From: an uncultured Eubacteriales bacterium
GTDB lineage: Bacteria; Bacillota; Clostridia; Christensenellales; CAG-314
NCBI GenBank assembly: GCA_900546875.1
Contig: URET01000001.1
Coordinates: 350,337 to 414,336 of the forward strand
Reading direction: 5' to 3'
DNA: 64,000 bases
Of this stretch, positions 56,001 through 64,000 are shown in pieces (position 1 is the first letter of the stretch; the number at the start of each line of letters is the position of its first letter). The position numbers and the translations under genes are program-made. Below the pieces are notes generated by a model, which made no database searches, was not told where the DNA came from, and saw only the letters and a list, made by a program, of their open reading frames with translations.

Positions 56001-58075
56001 TGCCGACAGCGTACCGACCGGCGCGGTTCTGTCCAACGTTACGATATACACATTCGACTCATTTGCGACTTCATCTTCCGCATAGAAAGAATACTGTCCT
56101 TCGGTCGTTAGCTGTGTCGTTGCATTGTAAGCGGCATAATTCTTGTCTCCCGGCATCTTCACATATAATTTCGCTACGCCGCTCATCTCGTCCGTTGCTG
56201 CAAAACGGATATATGCGGCATTGATATGGCGACCGTTCTCAATTTTCGCCGTACCGCCGTAGATCTGTCCGACAGGTTTGGTGTTGTCAAGCATAATCGT
56301 CATATGCTCACTTTCATTTCCCGCTACATCCACGGAATAGAACTCATATGTCCCGTCGCCTGCAAGCTGTTCCCCCGCCGTATATGCCGTGAAAACATTA
56401 CTGCCCGGTTTTTTGACATAGCACTTGGAAACTCCGCTCAATGCGTCTGTTGCTGTATATTTTACATATGCCGCACCTGTTTTTGCGCCGCTCGACATTG
56501 ATTGCGTCCCGCCGTACACAGTGCCGACAGGCTTTGTGCGGTCGAGTGTGATATTGTATGTCTGCGACTGATTGCCGGCACCGTCTACGCAATAAAATTC
56601 ATACTTTCCGTCAGCGGTGAACTGCGTACCGCTTGTATAGCTGATGAAAGAACTACTGTCCGGCTTTTTCACATACATAGCCGACACGCCGCTTGCATTA
56701 TCACTGCCGATGAATTTAATATACGAACTATTGACAATGCTTCCGCTTGCTTTTCTGTTGTCCCTCCGTACACCATTCCGGTCGGTGCGGTATTGTCAAG
56801 TGCGATGCTGTATGTGCTTGACTGATTGCCTGCCCTATCTACAATGTAAAAGTGATACACCCCTTCTGTCGTCAGCGGACTGTTGCTTGTGTAAGATTTA
56901 TAACTCGTTTCGCCCGGTGCTTTTACATAGCAGTTTGCTACGCCCGAAAGTGAATCCGTTGCTATGAACTTAATATAAGCACCTTTGACGGAACTGCCGC
57001 TCGATACGGAAGTCGTTTCCTTATATACCGTTCCCGTAGGCACTGCGGTATCAAGACATACGCTGCTTTCCGCAGATACATTCCCTGCATTATCGTAGGC
57101 ACGGAAATAGTACCAACCGTTTGTTGAAGTCGCAGGAATAGTCGTCCCGGACGTATAAGATGTCCATGTACTGCTCCCCGGTTTCTTATACTGCAAATAG
57201 TTTATTCCGCTGCCCGAATCGGTCGCCGAATAGGAAAATGCTTTATTGGTATAACTTCCCGATGAAAGCGTACCGCTCGTTTCTTTGATCGTACCGGTCG
57301 GCACAACATTGTCATAGTAGACATAATAGTAGGACGATTGATTGCCCGCCTTGTCTACGGCATAGAATGTATACCTTCCGTTTGCACTTCCTGCCGAAAT
57401 CGTTTTAGAAGTTGCCGTCGTGGACGAATAAATGCTCGCCGTCGGCGCTTTCCAATACAGTTTGTCGATACCGCTCAACAAATCGCTTGCCGTAACCGTA
57501 AATGCCTTGTTTGTATACTTGCCCGTTGTGGAAACAGATGCCCCGCTGATTGTAGGTCTATTTTTATCTACAATAAAATTGAATGTGACCTTTGTACTTG
57601 CATCACCGATCATACCGGAGTAATCCTGCCCCGTTGTCATAGTCAGCGTATAGCTCCCATTAGTGAGAGTAGGCAACGTAGAAGTAACCGTCTTTTCGCT
57701 CGATTTCGAACTGTTTTTCTGCTTATCCGCACTTAAATATGTAACAGGCCCGGTAAGGGCAAAATCTTTGACGTATCGCGTATATGTATAACGCCCAAGT
57801 TCTGTCTTTTTCGTAAGAACGACATCCACCCTGTTTGGCGCAAAATTGAATGCTGCGCCGTCGGATACTGTTCCAGAACCTGTCACGCCTGAAACGTAGA
57901 TATAGATGCCTGACGTACCCGTTGCGGTCAGATCAAGTTTGTATTTTGTCGAACTGCTGTAAGCATATGCCGTGTTTCCGCCGGTCGTAGAAAAAAGAAA
58001 ACCGAACACACAGCATAAAAGCAAACAAAATGCAATAAGCATACTCGCAAAGGTCAGTTTCATCTTTGTAGTCAA
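53093..58075 (-). pseudogene. Giant repeat surface adhesin, broken in at least three places
   Basis: About 1,640 codons. Signal peptide at 1-38 (LIAFCLLLCCVFGFLF), then a chain of about 65-75-residue bacterial Ig-like repeats marked by AGNQSSYY..DNxxPTGT and YVKKPGSS.F..YT.G, then a C-terminal region of further Ig-like units, a membrane anchor GGAVALIVIFVILIVGIILGIVFG, and an acidic tail. Breaks: a frame change near 56745-56760; a repeat junction near 55865-55885 where one repeat runs out of frame into the next; and in-frame TAG at 55862-55864. Probably mediated cell contact during mating. The last 900 codons have no ribosome site of their own. Confidence 0.85.
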
Positions 58076-58095
58076 TTCTGTCTTTTACCTCCTTT

Positions 58096-58815
58096 TCATT
58101 CTCTGATTTCTAAACGAATGTCTCCGTTTTTCATTTCTTCCACGCGGTCAATTGCGTCCTGTATTGCCGAACCGCGTTCGCTTTTACCGCCTGCGCGGGT
58201 TTTTAGCTCCTTCATTTTTCCAATTACTTTGTCATATTCCCCCGACTGAACAAGGACGAATATGTCGCTGTTCTCCTGCTCCGTCGCAAATCCGTGCAAC
58301 GATTTGGCTATCAGCGTTTGCAGCTTTTCCGTTGCCGCCGACCTACGTCGCCGTTCCGCGATCTGTTCGCGTAATCCCCCGCCGCCGTTTCTGCCGATGC
58401 CTGCTCGCCTGCCCGCAAAAGTGCGTTCGTTACGTTTTTTCATATCGTAATACGCCGCATTTTCATCGAAGTATCTACCTGTCCGCAAAATCTGTCTGCT
58501 CTCCCGCAAATCGTAAAACTTGCTCGCATAACTTGGCGTGAATTTTGCTCGGATTGGCTGATACCCGAATACCGTTACGATTGCATTGCCCATATTCCCC
58601 TTACTGTTGAGTTGCTGTAATTCGGACGGATATATGAGCGGGCGCTCCTTGACTGATGTGTTGGAATTCACATCGTCCGCACGCACAGTATTGAATCCGA
58701 CCGACCTCTGTAAAATACTGAAATTACCGCAACGCTTGGAAAATTCTTCTATCGTCTTATAGTCCGTCGTACCGATAAAAATTTGCGTGTTTCTGTTTGT
58801 TCCATAGAGATAGAA
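58096..58815 (-). pseudogene. VirD4/TraG coupling protein, C-terminal fragment
   Basis: The frame is open from about 58815 to 58096: NTQIFIGTTDYKTIEEFSKRCGN is the conserved block following Walker B in VirD4 proteins, and SVKERPLIYPSELQQLNSKGNMGNAIVTVFGYQPIRAKFTP the C-terminal block. Walker A, the membrane anchor and all preceding sequence are absent, replaced by the terminator of an unrelated regulator. A GTG at 58686 could start a 196-aa remnant. The element is cut here. Confidence 0.88.
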
Positions 58816-58840
58816 AAAGACGCAATCACACTGATTGCGT
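58813..58840 (-). terminator. Terminator after the XRE gene at the element junction
   Basis: Minus strand: GACGCAATC, five-base loop, GATTGCGTC, TTTTT. It directly abuts the VirD4 fragment and marks the recombination boundary. Confidence 0.88.
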
Positions 58841-58888
58841 CTTTCATCTTTATCCTATTCTGTTCCAGATACAATTTCGCCTGTTGCT

Positions 58889-59122
58889 TTAGTCTGTCAC
58901 CTCATCAAAAACAGGATCATCGAAAAATTCCCTAATCGTTATGCCCATTGTGGATACGATTTGATAAATCGTATCGAGTTGAACGGTACTGAACTTCCTA
59001 GCGACCAGCTTTCCAACGGTCGAACGAGGAACGCCTCCTTCTTTCTGAATCTTATAGCTCGTAAACCCCTTCTCCTTCTGAAGTCTCACGAGCCTATCTG
59101 AAACCGCCTCCATCAACGTCAT
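58889..59122 (-). CDS. XRE-family small helix-turn-helix regulator
   Basis: 77 aa from ATG 59122, preceded by AGGGAG; an in-frame ATG at 59155 lies inside the palindromic operator and has no ribosome site. HTH at about 12-60: RLQKEKGFTSYKIQKEGGVPRSTVGKLVARKFSTVQLDTIYQI, with TIREFFDDP at the end as in many Cro/CI-type repressors. Divergent from the SLOG-like gene across two palindromes, which it probably binds. Confidence 0.85.
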   Translation of the reverse strand: MTLMEAVSDRLVRLQKEKGFTSYKIQKEGGVPRSTVGKLVARKFSTVQLDTIYQIVSTMGITIREFFDDPVFDEVTD

Positions 59123-59146
59123 ATCTAAAAGCTCCCTATATGATTT

Positions 59147-59212
59147 GTAGCGCATGCGCTACTATCAGTATAGGAAACGATTTGTAAATTATAGTAGAGC
59201 GCGCTCTACTAT
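59147..59212. promoter_or_regulatory. Two perfect palindromes between XRE and SLOG-like genes
   Basis: GTAGCGCATGCGCTAC at 59147-59162 and a 22-base palindrome at 59191-59212 with arm ATAGTAGAGCG. Centres are 47 bases apart. Both share the core GTAG.GC...GC.CTAC. A TATACT -10 for the XRE gene lies between them at 59172-59167, with the second palindrome over its -35 region, so binding would repress it. The second palindrome also sits just before the SLOG-like promoter. Confidence 0.8.
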
Positions 59213-59251
59213 TGCTTTACTTTGCAGACAGTTACTGTTATACTGTTATCT

Positions 59252-59764
59252 ATGACGGTATGTTTCATTGGTCACAGAAACGTTGACAATCCAGAAGAAC
59301 TAGTTCCCCGCATACATGAGATTACCCGCAGGCTAATTTCATGCGGTGCCGACACTTTTTTATTCGGTAGTAAAAGTCAATTTGATAAAATCTGTCTAAA
59401 CACTATAACCGATCTCAAACAAGATTTTCCCTCCTTGAAACGTATCTATATTCGAGCCGAGTATCCTGTGATAGATTCAAATTACCAAGCGTATCTTTTG
59501 CAGTTTTACGAGGAAACCTATTTCCCCGAGAACCTTGAAAAAGCCGGACGAAGCATTTATATCCAAAGAAACCAAGTCATGATTGATAAGTCCGATATCT
59601 GTGTATTTTACTATAACAGCAGCTATGCCCCTCCACAGAAAGCACAAGGCAAAAAAGCCCTTACACCATGTAATCATATAAAAAGCGGGACGGCGATGGC
59701 TTATGCTTACGCAAAGCAAAAAAACAAGCAAATTATCAATCTATACGAAGAAAGCCGAGGTTAA
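59252..59764 (+). CDS. SLOG-superfamily (DUF1273-like) protein
   Basis: 170 aa from ATG 59252. MTVCFIGHRNVDNPEELVPRIHEI is the Rossmann-type start of SLOG proteins; GADTFLFGSKSQFDKICLNTI gives the glycine loop, and KSDICVFYYNSS with KSGTAMAYAYAKQKNKQIINLY the C-terminal ligand-binding half. Relatives bind nucleotides or nucleotide-derived signals, and several act in phage defence. TATACT at 59239-59244 is only about seven bases from the ATG, so the message may be leaderless. Its divergent regulator and the restriction genes next to it suggest a defence setting. Confidence 0.75.
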   Translation: MTVCFIGHRNVDNPEELVPRIHEITRRLISCGADTFLFGSKSQFDKICLNTITDLKQDFPSLKRIYIRAEYPVIDSNYQAYLLQFYEETYFPENLEKAGRSIYIQRNQVMIDKSDICVFYYNSSYAPPQKAQGKKALTPCNHIKSGTAMAYAYAKQKNKQIINLYEESRG

Positions 59765-59775
59765 CCCTCGGCTTT
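59751..59775. terminator. Bidirectional terminator between convergent genes
   Basis: AAAGCCGAGG, TTAAC, CCTCGGCTTT; the stop codon of the SLOG-like gene is in its loop. Symmetric A/T flanks allow use by both strands. Confidence 0.75.
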
Positions 59776-59778
59776 ACC

Positions 59779-60000
59779 TTATTCGTTACTTTTTCTATCT
59801 TTCAATGCCTCATATCCAGCTTTGATAAGTTCGACCTTTGTAATCCTATTCTCTTTGAGAAATACATTGATCTCATTCAGCAACTCTCTCGAGATCATCG
59901 TTTGGAAGTTTCCGCAAGCTTCCCTTCGCTTTTCCTTATTCTTTTCCTCATATTTGCGATTGGCAATTCTTTGCGGGGTATCTTCTTTCCTTGTTACCAT
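59779..60000 (-). CDS. Ribbon-helix-helix-like small protein
   Basis: 73 aa, strongly basic N-terminal half (NRKYEEKNKEKRREACGNFQT), then MISRELLNEINVFLKENRITKVELIKAGYEALKD, a strand-helix-helix pattern of Arc/MetJ-type DNA-binding proteins. It begins 24 bases after the hsdR stop on the same strand, so it may be co-transcribed with the restriction genes. Function unknown. Confidence 0.65.
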   Translation of the reverse strand: MVTRKEDTPQRIANRKYEEKNKEKRREACGNFQTMISRELLNEINVFLKENRITKVELIKAGYEALKDRKSNE

Positions 60001-60024
60001 ATCTTAACTCCAGTGTAAAAGCAC

Positions 60025-63000
60025 TTACGCCGCAACCTGCACTACCTGATGCATAGTATTGACTATATGGCTTAAGATCTTCAGCTTCTCGCCGAACAGC
60101 TCCAAAAGGTCTTGGTCATCAAATGGAGAAGTATTAAGCAAGTCTTCTGTTTCTATATCACCATTTTCGTTGACATAGCTTATTATCATTTTTACGAATT
60201 CTTGCTGTTGAGCATTCAGGACGGTCTCGTTGAGGTATTCACCGAACTTTTCATTTATTGCCTGCTGACTTAACCCGACAAGGCTGCGAATAAATACTGC
60301 CAAGTTCTCGGTCTTTGTAGTTTTAATATAATCGTTTTTCGTTCCAAGTTCATTCCACAAGATATCCTCTAATTCCTCTAAATCTGAAGGAACTAGCTGC
60401 TCCAAATTTTTAATCTTGCTTATTACAGGATTATCACTATGTTCTGCAAGGTAGTCAATAACCTTCTCCCTATATGTACGGATATCGAACAGCCCAGCTC
60501 CACTACTCTCGACCTCTATTTCTTCATCTTTGAAATCGGTAAGGTATGTGATTGATTCGCTATCGTCGAGGAACTTCATTAAATCACGAATATCCATTCG
60601 CAGCTTTTCTACTTTCTCAAAAGATGGCTCTGCCCAAAATCGCTCACTTTCTGCTTCCTTTAAACGTTGCGCCTTTTCCATTATCTGTGGGATCGTCGCC
60701 TTTGTCAGCAAAAATTTCGCTATTAAACGGATCGCAGCTATATCGCGTTTTGATCTTGCTATTCCGCCCGAAAGCAAAATGTCAAGCTCAATAAACAGCA
60801 TTTTACAATCGAACGCTTTTGTATAAGGATTGTCTTTTTCTGCATCCTCGACGAGAGGTGCAATATGTAATTTTATTTCTTTGGCATTTACGGGAGAAAT
60901 ACATTGCCATACCGACTCATCCGCATATTTATCAAGGTATGCCATTGCTTGACGCACGGAAATTCTTGAACTGTTATTACGAACGGCCCTAATAGTTTCA
61001 ATCAACATTGGCTTTAACTTATCGTAAAAGTCTTTATTAAACGGAATAGCCTGCTGCTCAAAGCGCTGTAATTCCTGCAAAATATCCAATCGCAACTCAA
61101 AAAGCCTCTGTGTTACGGATATTGCTGCCTTGCCCCCTTGCTGCCTGTTTTCAGGAATGGAAAAAAACTTAAAGTTATGACACCAGTCAAATATCAAGAA
61201 CTCAGTTTTATCTTTACCCGGCCCGAATACATCCGGACAAAGCCTTGTCCCGCGTCCTATCATCTGCATAAACTTGATGTAAGATTTTACAGGTTTAAAG
61301 AAAACCAAATTTAAGACAGCAGGAACATCTATGCCTGTATCGAGCATATCAACTGAAACGGCAATTTGAAAGTCAGGATCGGTTTCAAATTTGACAATCA
61401 AATCATCCGCATATGTTTCATAGTTATCAATCAATCTGCAAAAATCATGTCCTTTGCTCGGATACAAATTGTGGAAACATTCAACGATCATTTGGGCGTG
61501 CTTGTGATTGTAAGCAAATATAATTGTTTTGCCGAGCTTATCCCCATTTTCAATTTTCAAGCCTTCTTTCATTAAGACTTCAAGCACTCTATTACAGGTC
61601 GATTTATTATACACGGCACGGAAGATGCTACTGCTGCCGACTTCCTCGCCATACTCATCGAACAGCTTTTCTTCGTATTCCTCTTTTTCCTCCTCAGACA
61701 ATTCGCTGTATAAGATTCCGCGTTCTAGAATAGTAGTAGAGCGTTCCAATGTCTCTCTATACGGAACCAAATAGCCGTCATGAACGGCCTCGTTCAAGTC
61801 ATAGGAAAAATTCGGTATGCCGCTCTCGCATCCGAATATTTTATATGTATTCGCATCCACCTGATCACGAGGCGTTGCCGTTAATCCAATCAGCAAACTA
61901 TCGTAGTATGCGAAGATCGAGCTATACTTCTTAAATATTGACCGGTGAGCTTCGTCAATGATTATTAAATCAAACCGCCCCGTCGAAAACGTCTTATCAT
62001 CACCATCAATGCAATTTATCATTGTTTGATAGGTCGAGAACATAAGACGTGCATTTAAGTCTTTCTCGCCACTGCCTGATAACTCGCACACGGTCATATC
62101 CGGCATTAGTTTAACAAAGTTCTTCTTTGCCTGCTTCACAAGCGAAGTTCTATCAGCGAGAAACAAAACGTTTTTAATCCAATTATGACGAGTCAGCACG
62201 TCCACAAGAGAAATTGCAACTCTCGTTTTCCCTGTCCCGGTTGCCATAACAAGCAAGCCCCTACGGTTATTTGCGTTAAAATGTTCACAAATACTTGTAA
62301 TGGCCATTTTTTGGTATGGTCTGTTCGTTATCTCATCTCTTATTCTTAAATCAGTGATTTTACCACGCTTGCGGCGTTGCAACAAAAGTTCCAGCTCCAC
62401 AAGTGTATGGTACGCCATCAGCTCTCTATCAGGATAAATCCCGTCGATAATCTTTATCGAATAGCCGTTCGTATAGTACAATACAGGAACATATCCATAT
62501 TTGGCTTGCATACATTTCCCGTATAGTTCAACTTGATGCCTACCCTTTTCGGGGGAAACACTCGTCTTTTTTGCCTCGACAATGGCAAGCGGTAAGCCAT
62601 CTCTTCCGTAAAGGACGTAATCACAGAAGCCCTCGCCCGTTTCATTCGGCATCCCAAGAACTTTGATCTCTATTCCTGCCTTACCCGGCACGCAAACATC
62701 TTCTTGCTCACAGACATCCCAGCCTGCTTCCTTTAAGTACAAGTCTATCAAAAGTTTGCGTGTGTTTGCCTCGCTCATATAGGCAGGACGCTCAACGCTT
62801 AATGTTTTGTCTTTCTTAATCCCCTCTGCAAATACTTTCTCAGCTTCACCTTTGACCTCAACTTTCTTTACTTCAACAGGCTTTTCTGACGTACTGCGGC
62901 CAATTGAATTTTTGTCAAAAGTCGGGTAGTCGGTAATTTTGCCGAGCAATATCAATATTTCGCCCACAAAGAAATGCAGGTTTTCAAGCCCAAGTAATGC

Positions 63001-63315
63001 TTCGGATGATTTAATTTTATTGTTATGGGCAGCATTATTCCCAAGAATACGGATATAATGCAGAGAGTCTTTTATAACTTGATCATTGATAAAATTCGAG
63101 ATCTCATAACTGTCAATCAATTCAAATAAGCTAGCATGGGAAGGCAAGTATCCGGCTTTTGCCTTATAAATGTACTTTATGACGAATTCCAAGGCATTAC
63201 GCGCTGAAATAGCCGACAAAATCGGCTTCGATAGCACAAACGTTTCAGCATCTTCACAGTATTCGGTCAGTTCCGCAAATTCCGGGAACCCCTTTAAGAA
63301 CATAAAGTTTGACAT
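60025..63315 (-). CDS. hsdR: Type I restriction enzyme R subunit with DUF4145 N-terminus
   Basis: About 1,096 aa from ATG 63315 (GGAGG six bases upstream). Residues 1-130 are a DUF4145-like helical domain (SAISARNALEFVIKYIYKA..LRILGNNAAH). HsdR nuclease domain 180-290 with GFCDYVLYGRDGLPLAIVEAKK (D...ExK). Helicase: Walker A MATGTGKTRVAISL, DEAHRSIFKKY, SAT-like GLTATPRD, motif VI QMIGRGTRLCPD. C-terminal EcoEI-type region 850-1080. It cuts DNA as part of the HsdR-M-S complex. hsdM is not in the window and is probably beyond hsdS. Confidence 0.95.
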   Translation of the reverse strand: MSNFMFLKGFPEFAELTEYCEDAETFVLSKPILSAISARNALEFVIKYIYKAKAGYLPSHASLFELIDSYEISNFINDQVIKDSLHYIRILGNNAAHNNKIKSSEALLGLENLHFFVGEILILLGKITDYPTFDKNSIGRSTSEKPVEVKKVEVKGEAEKVFAEGIKKDKTLSVERPAYMSEANTRKLLIDLYLKEAGWDVCEQEDVCVPGKAGIEIKVLGMPNETGEGFCDYVLYGRDGLPLAIVEAKKTSVSPEKGRHQVELYGKCMQAKYGYVPVLYYTNGYSIKIIDGIYPDRELMAYHTLVELELLLQRRKRGKITDLRIRDEITNRPYQKMAITSICEHFNANNRRGLLVMATGTGKTRVAISLVDVLTRHNWIKNVLFLADRTSLVKQAKKNFVKLMPDMTVCELSGSGEKDLNARLMFSTYQTMINCIDGDDKTFSTGRFDLIIIDEAHRSIFKKYSSIFAYYDSLLIGLTATPRDQVDANTYKIFGCESGIPNFSYDLNEAVHDGYLVPYRETLERSTTILERGILYSELSEEEKEEYEEKLFDEYGEEVGSSSIFRAVYNKSTCNRVLEVLMKEGLKIENGDKLGKTIIFAYNHKHAQMIVECFHNLYPSKGHDFCRLIDNYETYADDLIVKFETDPDFQIAVSVDMLDTGIDVPAVLNLVFFKPVKSYIKFMQMIGRGTRLCPDVFGPGKDKTEFLIFDWCHNFKFFSIPENRQQGGKAAISVTQRLFELRLDILQELQRFEQQAIPFNKDFYDKLKPMLIETIRAVRNNSSRISVRQAMAYLDKYADESVWQCISPVNAKEIKLHIAPLVEDAEKDNPYTKAFDCKMLFIELDILLSGGIARSKRDIAAIRLIAKFLLTKATIPQIMEKAQRLKEAESERFWAEPSFEKVEKLRMDIRDLMKFLDDSESITYLTDFKDEEIEVESSGAGLFDIRTYREKVIDYLAEHSDNPVISKIKNLEQLVPSDLEELEDILWNELGTKNDYIKTTKTENLAVFIRSLVGLSQQAINEKFGEYLNETVLNAQQQEFVKMIISYVNENGDIETEDLLNTSPFDDQDLLELFGEKLKILSHIVNTMHQVVQVAA

Positions 63316-63353
63316 AATGCCTCCATACACGGTACATTATACCATATCCTCTT

Positions 63354-64000
63354 TTATTTTTCCACCCCTCCAAGCAAACTTATTAAAAATTTACTTCTGG
63401 AACAGAGAACTTTTGATTTATCGGTCTGTTCGACGAAACGAGCAAACTCATTTTGCTGCTCAATCGGTGGCAACATTATATTTAGTTTTTTCGTCATAGC
63501 AATTGAAAGATATGCCACCGTTGATCCAGCTTGCAAACTTGTAATCTGCTTTTTCATTCCATCCGAATCAAATAAATGTGAGATATAAAGATTCGTTACC
63601 TTCTCGTTTAACTCAGATAGCCAAGTAATCATCCCATCCTGAAAATAAAATCTATCTGATTCTTTTATTATATAACATCGCCCCAACGTTCCTCGTGCAG
63701 TCACAAGTATGTCCCCAGCAACAGGCACTAATCCTGCAACTTTCAACGATGCATACACTTTTTCTGGAATAAATAGCTCGCATGAATTCTCGTTACCATC
63801 AATTTTATTGCACAAATCTGATATTCTTAGAAAAGGGATCCCCTCAGTCGACTGTTCGTCCTGATAGACTCGCTTGCTCGATCCCACATTACATAAATCG
63901 CCCAATTTATAAAGCGGCAATCCATGTGTGTTAAATTCTGGATTCCCGAACATCTCGATAAATTGCGACTTCACGAGATCATCCAAATGCGAAAGCTGTT
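63354..64000 (-). CDS. hsdS: Type I restriction specificity subunit (5' part outside window)
   Basis: The frame is open through the right edge (LSHLDDLVKSQFIEMFGNP at the boundary), so this is the second half of HsdS. That hinge helix precedes the second target recognition domain, about 63380-63900 (LPLYKLGDLCNVGSSKRVYQDEQSTEGIPFLRISDL; LVPVAGDILVTARGTLGRC; ITSLQAGSTVAYLSIAMTKKLNIMLPP), followed by the conserved helix QQNEFARFVEQTDKSK. It recognises the second half of a bipartite DNA site. It ends 38 bases before the hsdR start. Confidence 0.92.
   Translation of the reverse strand, partial: QLSHLDDLVKSQFIEMFGNPEFNTHGLPLYKLGDLCNVGSSKRVYQDEQSTEGIPFLRISDLCNKIDGNENSCELFIPEKVYASLKVAGLVPVAGDILVTARGTLGRCYIIKESDRFYFQDGMITWLSELNEKVTNLYISHLFDSDGMKKQITSLQAGSTVAYLSIAMTKKLNIMLPPIEQQNEFARFVEQTDKSKVLCSRSKFLISLLGGVEK

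Noticed and set aside
29382..58815. Prophage
   Set aside because: No capsid, portal, terminase or lysis genes; VirB4, VirB6, pilin-like, VirD4 and ArdC-like genes identify a conjugative element.

Overview
The window looks like a chromosome segment of an anaerobic member of the Bacillota, probably class Clostridia. The basis is strong purine loading of the minus strand where most genes lie, sigma-A promoters with AAGGAGG-type ribosome sites, rubrerythrin/rubredoxin oxidative-stress genes, a Mn riboswitch, a Pho regulon with 11-bp-spaced direct repeats, and a CD1110-type conjugative module. I cannot name a genus.

Left part (1 to about 29.2 kb) is core chromosome. In order: peroxiredoxin (cut by the window edge); tRNA-Ile and tRNA-Ala; a metal-export operon (CNNM-family protein plus P-type ATPase) behind a yybP-ykoY Mn2+ riboswitch with its own terminator; a NagD-like phosphatase; a DUF378 membrane protein; glmM-glmS for UDP-GlcNAc precursor synthesis; a full phosphate operon pstS-pstCA-pstB-phoU-phoP-phoR behind a three-repeat Pho box; malic enzyme; a hotdog thioesterase with a small upstream ORF; a rubredoxin/ferredoxin/rubrerythrin pair; a Crp/Fnr regulator; a thioredoxin-rhodanese-CoA-disulfide reductase operon with a Crp/Fnr-like site at the class II position; a methyltransferase; a broken LysR gene; and a GntR-controlled ABC transporter.

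Middle part (about 29.3 to 58.8 kb) is a degraded integrative conjugative element: large serine recombinase at the left end, small accessory proteins, a giant N6-methylase/helicase, many small ICE proteins, an ArdC-like protein, PrgI-VirB4, VirB6, a pilin-like protein, a giant repeat adhesin and only the C-terminal part of VirD4. No relaxase is visible. At least seven in-frame stops (TAA, TAG and TGA) plus about four frame-breaking indels interrupt six genes, while the core genes to the left are intact apart from the LysR gene. Two DUF4143 ATPase genes sit antisense inside the element with their own promoters; one is preceded by 23-bp tandem repeats.

Right part (58.8 to 64 kb) is a separate insertion that cuts off VirD4: a small XRE regulator and a divergent SLOG-like protein around two perfect palindromes, a ribbon-helix-helix-like protein, and type I restriction genes hsdR and hsdS (hsdS runs off the edge).

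Most striking points: the PstS appears circularly permuted, with the canonical second half first; a ferredoxin-rubrerythrin fusion carries an in-frame internal ribosome site and ATG; the conjugative element is sprinkled with nonsense codons; and a DUF4143 ATPase has an iteron-like array at its promoter.
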